From Pseudomonadota bacterium (GTDB taxonomy: Bacteria > Pseudomonadota > Alphaproteobacteria > Rhodospirillales > 2-02-FULL-58-16): a stretch of 12,342 bases of DNA. Position 1 is the first letter of the stretch, and each line of letters starts with the position of its first letter. Below are positions 6,583 to 12,342 of the stretch, one piece after another. A program made the translations under genes and the position numbers. Below the pieces are notes generated by a model that was given only the letters and a program-made list of their open reading frames with translations, was not told the DNA's origin and made no database searches. The stretch covers positions 1-12,342 of the forward strand of contig JADFHR010000080.1 in assembly GCA_022567015.1 (NCBI GenBank). The letters run 5' to 3'.

Positions 6583-9500
6583 TTACGAATGGCGCCGGGA
6601 ATCGGCCAGGGCGCGTAGCTGGCGGCTGGCCACGGCGACCATGGAGATATCGGTGACGGCGACCGAGCGCAGCTCGGACAGGAGCTGCTCGGTCCGTTCG
6701 ACGGCCACGTGATTCTTGCAGACCCAGGCGTCAATGGCCTTTTCCGGCGCCGTCGCGCCGTCGGAGAAGTCGAGGACCTGGTTGGTCAACGCCAGCTGGT
6801 GGCCGTAGATCTCTTCGATGAGCGCCGCCACCGCCAGTTTCTGCCAGTGGGTCTCGGACTCCAGCCCACCCGACGCGGCGCGCAGCCGCCCCAGCTTGAA
6901 CCGGGTGCCGACGGCGAAATAGAGCTTGGCCACGTGGGGCACGGGCAATTTGCGGCGGCCGGCGAGGCGCACGATGTCGCAGCCCGAAAACAAATTCACC
7001 AGTCCGGCGATGCGCAAGGCCAGGTCCTCGGGCACACCCTGGTCCAGATAGGGCCGGCCCCGGGTCCTCAGGTCGTCCAGGTAATGGGACGGCAGGACCT
7101 CGTCCAGGCAGGCCGCCAGGGTGGCGATGCCGTCCTTGTACTTGGCCACGTGGCCGCCGATGTCCAGCCGCCGCTCGCCGTGGCGCAGGAACCACAAGGT
7201 CGTCCACTCGATCAGGTGGTTGATGTCGAGGGTCATCGCCGTCTGCGCCGCCGCCGGCACCTTGGTGTCGAGGCTGGCGATGGCCTCCCACAGCTCGCGG
7301 AAGGCAAAGACCTGGCGCGAGATGGTGTAGGCGCGGGCGATGTCGGGCGCCGCCATGCCCGTCTTTTCCATGAACTCGGTGACGAAGGTGCCGCCGACCC
7401 GGTTGATCATGGAATTGGTGACACGGGTGGCGATGATCTCGCGGCGCAGCCGGTGCCGCGCGATACGGGTCTTGAGTTTGTCCTGAACCGGCCGCGGGAA
7501 ATAGGTGACCAGGTCCTCGGCCAGTTGGGCATCGTCGGGCAGGTCGGAGTCCAGGATCTCGTCATACAGCCAGATTTTGCTGTAGGACATGAGCACGGCG
7601 ACTTCCGGCCGGGTCAGCCCGATTTTGTTTTGGGCCCGCTCTTCCAGGGTTTCGTCGTCGGGCATGAACTCCACCGCCCTGTCCAGCCGCCCCGTCCTTT
7701 CCAGCATGCGCATCAGGCGCACCTGGTCGTCGAGGACATCGACGCCCTTGGCCTGAACCAGGCTCATCGCCTGGGTCTGCAGATAGTTGTGGGTCAGCAC
7801 GAGTTCGGCCACTTCGTCGGTCATCCGGGCCAGCAACGCGTTCCTTTGTTTTTCGGACAACTCGCCTTTGGCGACCGCCGAATCGAGAAGGATCTTGATG
7901 TTGACCTCGTGGTCGGAACAGTCGACGCCGCCCGAATTGTCGATGGAATCCGTGTTCAGGCGCCCGCCCGCCAGGGCGTATTCGACGCGGGCGCGCTGGG
8001 TCATGCCGAGGTTGGCCCCTTCGCCGATGACGCGGCAGCGCAGGCTTGAGCCGTCGATACGGATGGCGTCGTTGGCGCGGTCGCCAACGTCGGCGTTGGA
8101 TTCGTGGGTCGCCTTGACGTAGGTGCCGATGCCGCCGAACCAGAGCAGGTCCACCTCGGTGCCGAGCAACGCCCGGATCAGCTCGTTGGGGGTTACCTTG
8201 TCCTTGGAAATGCCGAAGCGTTTTTTGATTGGGGACGACAGTTTCAGGGACTTGGCGCGGCGCTCGAAGACGGCGCCGCCCCTGGACAGCAGCTTGCGAT
8301 CGTAGTCGTTCCAGCCCGAGCGCGGCAACGCGAACAGCCGTTCGCGCTCGGCGAAGCTTTTGGCCGGATCAGGGTCGGGGTCGACGAAGATGTGCAGGTG
8401 ATTGAATGCCGCCACCAGCTTGATGTGGGGCGAAAGCAGCATGCCGTTGCCGAACACGTCGCCCGACATGTCGCCGACGCCGACCACCGTGAAGTCGTCG
8501 GCTTGCGTGTCGGCACCCATCTCGCGGAAGTGCCGTTTTACCGATTCCCAGACGCCGCGGGCGGTGATTCCCATCTTCTTGTGGTCGTAGCCCTGGCTGC
8601 CGCCCGAGGCGAAGGCGTCGCCGAGCCAGAAGCCGTAGTCGGCGGACACCTGGTTGGCGATGTCGGAAAAGGTGGCCGTGCCCTTGTCCGCGGCGACCAC
8701 CAGGTAGGGGTCGTCGTCGTCGCGGCGCACCACGTCCCTGGGCGGCACCACCTTGGTCCCTTTCAGGTTGTCGGTGATGTCGAGCATGCCGAAAATGAGG
8801 GTCTTGTAGCAGGCGATGCCTTCGTTCTGGAACGCCTCCCGGTCGCCGCCGGCCGGCGGCCGCTTGACGACGAAGCCGCCCTTCGAGCCCACCGGCACGA
8901 TGACGGCGTTCTTGACCTGTTGCGCCTTGACCAGGCCCAGGACCTCGGTGCGGAAGTCCTCGCGCCGGTCGGACCAGCGAAGGCCGCCGCGCGCCACCTT
9001 TCCGAAGCGCAGATGGATCCCTTCCATGCGCGGGCTGTAGACGAAGATCTCGCGCAGGGGCCGGGGTAGCGGCAAGTCCTCCACTTTGCGGCTGTCGAGC
9101 TTGAACGAAACGTAGGACTTGTGCGCGCCGTCCTTGGTGGGCTGGAAGTAGTTGGTGCGCAAGGTCGATTCCACCAGGTTGATGAACCGGCGCAGGATGC
9201 GGTCTTCATCCGCGCTGACCACCGAATCCAGGCCGCCGTTGAGCGCCTTCAGGATCGTGGCGGCGCGCGCCTCGGCCCCATCGGCCCGCGCCGGGTCGAA
9301 CATGGTCTGGAACAGGGCGACGATCTGGCGGGTCAGGGTCGGGTTGTTGGTCAGGGTCTGCTCCATGTAGGCCTGGGAAAACGCGATACCCGCCTGGCGC
9401 AGATATTTGCAATAGGCCCGGAGGATGACCACCTCGCGCCAGGCGAGCCCGGCGCTCAGCACCAGGCCGTTGAACCCGTCGCTCTCCACCTCGCCGCGCC

Positions 9501-11439
9501 AGACGCGGTGGAAGGTGTCGTGAAAGTTCCCGCGGATGGCGCCCAGGTCCACCGCGGCGCCGTTGCGGGTCTCGATCCCGAAGTCGTGAATCATCACCGT
9601 ACTGTCGCCGGCGCCCTGGGGACAGACGGCGTGGGGAATCTCGTCCACCACCATCAGACCCATGTGCTCGAGCATGGGCAGGATGTGGGACAGGGGGATT
9701 GCCTGGTGAGGATGATAGACCTTGAACCGCAACTGGTTGTCGGCCGTCCCCGGGGGCCTGTACAGGTTCATGCCGAGCTCGCCGCTGTCCAGGGTTTCCT
9801 CGATCACGGCGATGTCGGCGACCGCCTCGGTGGCGTCGAACTCGTCGCGGTAGCCCGCAGGGAAGGCGTCTTCGTACCGCCGGTAAAGGGTCAGGCCCTT
9901 CTCCTCGCCGCATGCGGCGATCAGCGCATTGGAGAGATGGTCGGTCCACGAACGCGCCGCCTCGATCAGCTCGGCCTCGATCTTTGCCGCGTCGTAGTCG
10001 GGAATCCGGCCCGCCGTGGTGCGGATGATCATGTGCACCCGCGCCAAGGGGGCATCGCCAAGCAGGGTGGTGAAGGCCGCGATTTCGCCGGCGAACGCGT
10101 CTTCCAGGATCTTTTGGGCGCGCTCCCTGAGCGCCGTCGTGTAGCGCTCGCGCGGCACGTACACGAGGCACGAGATGAACCGTTCGAAATCGTCCCGGCG
10201 CAGGAACAGGGCCACCCTCTGGCGGTCCTGAAGGTGCAGGATGCCCAAGGCGGTGCGGAACAGCTGGTCTTCCGAGATCTGGAACAGTTCGTCGCGGGGA
10301 AAGGTCTCGAGGATATTGAGCAGGGCCTTGCCGTCATGGCTGGCCGGCTCGAAGCCGGCGCGGGCACAGGTTTTCTGCAACTTGCGGCGCAGCAGCGGAA
10401 TGTCGCGGGCACTCCAGTTATAGGCGGTCGACGTGAACAGGCCGACGAACATGCGCTGGCTGACCACCTTGCCCTGGGCGTTGAGGCGCTTGATTCCAAT
10501 GAAATCCATGTGGACCGGGCGGTGGACGGTGGACTTGCGGTTGGTCTTGGTGACCATCAACAGCTCGGGCCGGCTGACGAAGGCGCGCATGTCGGGCGGC
10601 ATGGAGGCCAGGTCGTGCAGTTCCCTGAAAACCTGGAATTCGGGATCGCGCAGGATGCCCAGTCCCGCCTTGCGGTTTGCCGAAACGGTGGCGCGTTCGC
10701 CGTCGCCCTTGATCAGGTATTCGCGGAAACCCAGGAAGGTGAAGTGATCGTCGTGGATCCAGCGCAGGAAATCCCGGACCTCGGCCGCGTCCTCCGCCGG
10801 CACGTTCGCCGGCGGCGACTCCAGTTCCTCGATGATCGCCGCCATCGTGTTACGAATGGGCCGCCAGTCCTCGACGGCGGCGCGGACATCGTTGATCACC
10901 GCCTCCATGGAGGCGGCGATCCCGGCCAGCCGTTCGCCGGATTGCCCGGTGACCTCGAAATGCATGAAGGATTCGGCGGCGACGCCGGTCCCCGATTCGT
11001 CGGTCTCCACCAATTCCCGCAGCCGCCCGCTCTTGTCGCGGCGCACCTTGAGGATGGGGTGGATGATCAGGTGAACGATCAGCCCCTGGCGATTGAGCTC
11101 GGCGGTGACGGAATCGACCAGAAACGGCATGTCGTCGGTGACGATCTCGACCACCGTGTGTTCCGACCGCCAGCCGTGTTTTTTGACGGACGGGTTGTAG
11201 ACGCGCACGGCAGCCTTGCCGGGGGCGCGGGTGGTCCCGAAATTCCAGTGCGCCAGGGCGGCGCCGAACAGGCTGTCCGGGCTCTGCTCCAGGAGGTCAT
11301 GGGGCGGCACGTGCCGGTAGTATTGGGAGAGGAAACGGTCGGCCGCCGCCCGCCTGTTGCCTTTAAACCGTCGGCGCGCCTTGCGCACCACCGTGGCGAT
11401 CAGGTTCGCCTTTTGTCGCTCTTCGTTTGTGCGTGGCAT
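6583..11439 (-). CDS. gdhB: NAD-specific glutamate dehydrogenase, large (180-kDa) class
   Basis: The 1618-residue product matches the large bacterial NAD-glutamate dehydrogenases, usually about 1600 residues. They oxidatively deaminate glutamate to 2-oxoglutarate and ammonium and serve mainly catabolism. A long N-terminal half with ACT-like regulatory segments precedes the catalytic core. The core shows VKNAVIVPVGSKGGF (Lys853 the likely catalytic lysine), VVGVGDMSGDVFGNGML (Asp990) in the nucleotide-binding part, LLWFGGIGTYVK and IGEGANLGMTQ. A long helical C-terminal domain follows. No break or missing motif is seen. Starting at the ATG at 11439 gives MPRTNEERQ with GGAAGAGAGG just upstream; a TTG at 11493 would add 18 residues without support. 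Family relatives include Pseudomonas GdhB and Caulobacter GdhZ; the former is activated by arginine and the latter linked to cell-division control, neither testable here. It may head a transcript with the transporter and SIS genes. Confidence 0.97.
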   Translation of the reverse strand: MPRTNEERQKANLIATVVRKARRRFKGNRRAAADRFLSQYYRHVPPHDLLEQSPDSLFGAALAHWNFGTTRAPGKAAVRVYNPSVKKHGWRSEHTVVEIVTDDMPFLVDSVTAELNRQGLIVHLIIHPILKVRRDKSGRLRELVETDESGTGVAAESFMHFEVTGQSGERLAGIAASMEAVINDVRAAVEDWRPIRNTMAAIIEELESPPANVPAEDAAEVRDFLRWIHDDHFTFLGFREYLIKGDGERATVSANRKAGLGILRDPEFQVFRELHDLASMPPDMRAFVSRPELLMVTKTNRKSTVHRPVHMDFIGIKRLNAQGKVVSQRMFVGLFTSTAYNWSARDIPLLRRKLQKTCARAGFEPASHDGKALLNILETFPRDELFQISEDQLFRTALGILHLQDRQRVALFLRRDDFERFISCLVYVPRERYTTALRERAQKILEDAFAGEIAAFTTLLGDAPLARVHMIIRTTAGRIPDYDAAKIEAELIEAARSWTDHLSNALIAACGEEKGLTLYRRYEDAFPAGYRDEFDATEAVADIAVIEETLDSGELGMNLYRPPGTADNQLRFKVYHPHQAIPLSHILPMLEHMGLMVVDEIPHAVCPQGAGDSTVMIHDFGIETRNGAAVDLGAIRGNFHDTFHRVWRGEVESDGFNGLVLSAGLAWREVVILRAYCKYLRQAGIAFSQAYMEQTLTNNPTLTRQIVALFQTMFDPARADGAEARAATILKALNGGLDSVVSADEDRILRRFINLVESTLRTNYFQPTKDGAHKSYVSFKLDSRKVEDLPLPRPLREIFVYSPRMEGIHLRFGKVARGGLRWSDRREDFRTEVLGLVKAQQVKNAVIVPVGSKGGFVVKRPPAGGDREAFQNEGIACYKTLIFGMLDITDNLKGTKVVPPRDVVRRDDDDPYLVVAADKGTATFSDIANQVSADYGFWLGDAFASGGSQGYDHKKMGITARGVWESVKRHFREMGADTQADDFTVVGVGDMSGDVFGNGMLLSPHIKLVAAFNHLHIFVDPDPDPAKSFAERERLFALPRSGWNDYDRKLLSRGGAVFERRAKSLKLSSPIKKRFGISKDKVTPNELIRALLGTEVDLLWFGGIGTYVKATHESNADVGDRANDAIRIDGSSLRCRVIGEGANLGMTQRARVEYALAGGRLNTDSIDNSGGVDCSDHEVNIKILLDSAVAKGELSEKQRNALLARMTDEVAELVLTHNYLQTQAMSLVQAKGVDVLDDQVRLMRMLERTGRLDRAVEFMPDDETLEERAQNKIGLTRPEVAVLMSYSKIWLYDEILDSDLPDDAQLAEDLVTYFPRPVQDKLKTRIARHRLRREIIATRVTNSMINRVGGTFVTEFMEKTGMAAPDIARAYTISRQVFAFRELWEAIASLDTKVPAAAQTAMTLDINHLIEWTTLWFLRHGERRLDIGGHVAKYKDGIATLAACLDEVLPSHYLDDLRTRGRPYLDQGVPEDLALRIAGLVNLFSGCDIVRLAGRRKLPVPHVAKLYFAVGTRFKLGRLRAASGGLESETHWQKLAVAALIEEIYGHQLALTNQVLDFSDGATAPEKAIDAWVCKNHVAVERTEQLLSELRSVAVTDISMVAVASRQLRALADSRRHS

Positions 11440-11442
11440 GGG

Positions 11443-11452
11443 CCTCTCTTCC
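11443..11452 (-). promoter_or_regulatory. ribosome-binding site of gdhB
   Basis: On the minus strand GGAAGAGAGG ends three bases before the ATG at 11439. The GGAAG part sits at more normal spacing of about eight bases. This purine-rich run is the reason for preferring this ATG over the TTG at 11493. Confidence 0.6.
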
Positions 11453-11564
11453 GTCGCTGTCGGATGTTCCGGGGCTCCGCCGGGCAAAATCAAACGCCGC
11501 TACCATGGGTGTGATACGCCGCGCGTGGCCCCGGCGCAATACGGTTGCCGGATTCGCCCCATCG

Positions 11565-11584
11565 TTTACAGATTGTGTCGTAAA
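11565..11584. promoter_or_regulatory. inverted repeat, possible operator upstream of gdhB
   Basis: TTTAC (11565-11569), ten bases, then GTAAA (11580-11584) form a dyad of the size bound by dimeric bacterial regulators, in a locally A/T-richer patch of otherwise GC-rich DNA. It lies about 125 bases upstream of the gdhB ATG and 35 bases upstream of the ATG at 11619. TTTACA at 11565-11570 followed 17 bases later by CACATT (11588-11593) could instead be a weak plus-strand promoter. A five-base half-site is short, so chance is a real alternative. Confidence 0.25.
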
Positions 11585-11618
11585 AGGCACATTCAACACC
11601 GAAAAAGAGAGGGCGCCG

Positions 11619-11797
11619 ATGGGCGGGCCGATCCGGGAAATGTCCGACGACTGAGAACACCCTGACCGCGCAGCCGCCGCCATGTGCGGCGCCTGGCCGC
11701 CGAAAGCGGCCTCGAAGAAGTGGCCATCGGAATCCTCGAGCACCGGTTCTATCCGGGATTCTACTGCGCCTTGCGCAAACCGCACCGAACGCCGTAA
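11619..11797 (+). pseudogene. short broken reading frame, unrecognised
   Basis: GAGAGGG (11607-11613) sits five bases before an ATG at 11619, a good initiation signal, but the frame stops after 11 codons (MGGPIREMSDD, TGA at 11652). A second frame, from just after a TGA at 11663 to the TAA at 11795, reads like protein: LAAESGLEEVAIGILEHRF, then YPGFYCALRKP. It has high third-position G/C and ordinary hydrophobic spacing, and could begin at GTG 11684. Together they suggest a gene of about 60 residues disrupted by one or two frameshifts, or a remnant. I do not recognise the family. Chance in GC-rich DNA or a sequencing error are alternatives. The minus-strand frame over the same bases has poorer codon use. 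Confidence 0.25.
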
Positions 11798-11818
11798 CCG
11801 ATTCCCGCCGGGCGGCGC

Positions 11819-12342
11819 TCAGGCCAGGCCGAGGATGGCGCGCGCCTCCGCCGGCGGCGCCGGGTGGCGGTCATATTCGGCGCCGAGTTCCGCGACCCGC
11901 GCAACCAGTTCCGCGTTGCTCGCGGCGAGGCGTGTCTTGTCGAACTTGATGTTGTCCTCGAGCCCGGTCCGCGGATGGCCGCCGAGCTCCAGGCACCAAT
12001 GATTGACCTCCAGTTGGTGACGGCCGATGCCGGCCGCCGCCCACGTGGCGTCGGGCATGATGTCGCCAAGTTCCGAGACCAGAAACTCGAGCAGCCGGCG
12101 GCGCGCCGGCAAGGCGTTCGCGATGCCCATGACGAATTGCACATGGGCCGGCGCCGCGATCATCCCGCGGTCCACCAGGCGGCGCGCGTTATAGAGCATC
12201 GCCACGTCGAAGACTTCGACCTCCGGCTTGATGCCGTTCTCCAGCATGGTCGACGCCAGACCCTCGACCAGCTGCGGCGGGTTCTCGTAGATCTGATTGG
12301 GGAAGTTCACCGACCCGGTGGCCAGCGAGGCCATGTCGGGTT
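11819..12342 (-). CDS. BKACE family beta-keto acid cleavage enzyme (N-terminus outside window)
   Basis: The C-terminal part of about 174 residues is present; the frame is open through the window edge, so the N-terminal zinc His-x-His and half the barrel lie outside. Family motifs, numbered from the Met at 12334, are MASLATGSVNFPN (1-13), IKPEVEVFD (35-43) and GGHPRTGLEDNI (118-129). The latter carries Arg122, Glu126 and Asp127, which correspond to the Arg226, Glu230 (zinc ligand) and Asp231 of the lysine-fermentation enzyme Kce. BKACE (DUF849) enzymes condense a beta-keto acid with acetyl-CoA, giving acetoacetate and a new CoA ester, in the cytosol. Substrates vary widely (3-keto-5-aminohexanoate, dehydrocarnitine and others), and the missing half would be needed to guess. 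It lies upstream of gdhB on the same strand but 379 bases away, so co-transcription is doubtful. Confidence 0.93.
   Translation of the reverse strand, partial: PDMASLATGSVNFPNQIYENPPQLVEGLASTMLENGIKPEVEVFDVAMLYNARRLVDRGMIAAPAHVQFVMGIANALPARRRLLEFLVSELGDIMPDATWAAAGIGRHQLEVNHWCLELGGHPRTGLEDNIKFDKTRLAASNAELVARVAELGAEYDRHPAPPAEARAILGLA

Larger units (their letters stand above)
11440..11818. other. 379-base gap between gdhB and the BKACE gene
   Basis: This gap should hold the promoter of gdhB. I see no strong minus-strand -35/-10 pair; the best is TTGAAT (complement of 11591-11596) about 16-17 bases before an AATCTG/ATCTGT, which is weak. It contains a symmetric site (11565-11584), a broken short plus-strand frame (11619-11797) and a perfect six-base-pair hairpin GGCCGC-CGAAA-GCGGCC (11695-11711). 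That hairpin has no T-run, so no clear terminator for the BKACE gene is visible. Confidence 0.6.

Noticed and set aside
6534..6734. Upstream extension of the transporter frame to 6734
   Set aside because: The extra residues are Pro/Ser-rich, overlap the gdhB 3' end and precede the normal family N-terminus; only the GTG at 6569 is a credible alternative.
9121..11514. 797-codon plus-strand frame (and frames at 6709-8049 and 8104-9069) opposite gdhB
   Set aside because: They lie wholly opposite the well-supported gdhB frame and share the same His/Gly/Gln/Asp/Val bias; they are side effects of high third-position GC.
11363..11785. 140-codon minus-strand frame upstream of gdhB
   Set aside because: It overlaps the gdhB start in another frame, has poor third-position GC for this genome and no recognisable motif.

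Overview
The window is GC-rich DNA (roughly two thirds G+C by eye, with strong G/C preference at third codon positions). It is densely coded and looks like the chromosome of an alphaproteobacterium, perhaps a Rhodospirillales-like lineage. The taxonomic guess rests on the very large 180-kDa-class NAD-glutamate dehydrogenase, the codon bias and the gene content. It is inference, because there is no rRNA or other phylogenetic marker here.

The plus-strand block (1-4292) carries two overlapping surface-polysaccharide genes: the 3' part of an NAD-dependent sugar epimerase/reductase and a membrane-anchored nucleotide-sugar 4,6-dehydratase of the WbpM/PglF/CapD family. They are followed by purH, the bifunctional enzyme for the last two steps of IMP synthesis. 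purH ends in a clear intrinsic terminator at 4266-4292, preceded by a second GC-rich hairpin. The two sugar enzymes plausibly act in sequence on a UDP-N-acetylhexosamine to make a 6-deoxy sugar precursor. purH is housekeeping and probably only a neighbour.

A gene-free 368-base gap (4225-4592) separates this block from convergent minus-strand genes. Besides the terminator it holds a palindromic stretch of about 289 bases (4304-4592). Its ends form 14-base inverted repeats (13/14 match), and inside are 10-base TCCGTGT-type tandem units in two opposed arms with a perfect 24-base inverted repeat. This looks like a non-autonomous MITE-like or intergenic repeat element and is the most interesting noncoding feature here.

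The minus-strand block (4593-12342, read right to left) contains the C-terminal part of a BKACE-family beta-keto acid cleavage enzyme, a 379-base gap, the large NAD-dependent glutamate dehydrogenase gdhB (1618 aa), a UMF1/Atg22-like major facilitator transporter and a GmhA-like SIS-domain protein. gdhB, the transporter and the SIS gene are separated by only 49 and 54 bases and could be co-transcribed. A perfect 12-base-pair hairpin sits immediately after the chosen start codon of the transporter. The SIS protein has the GmhA fold signatures but differs at three of the four expected zinc-ligand positions.

The gap upstream of gdhB (11440-11818) contains a small symmetric site that could be an operator, and a ribosome-binding site plus ATG leading into a short plus-strand frame that appears broken. 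I see no CRISPR array, tRNA, rRNA, complete transposase or defence system, and no strong candidate for a new multi-gene system. The points worth following up are the palindromic element, the altered SIS active site, the start-codon hairpin and the small broken frame.
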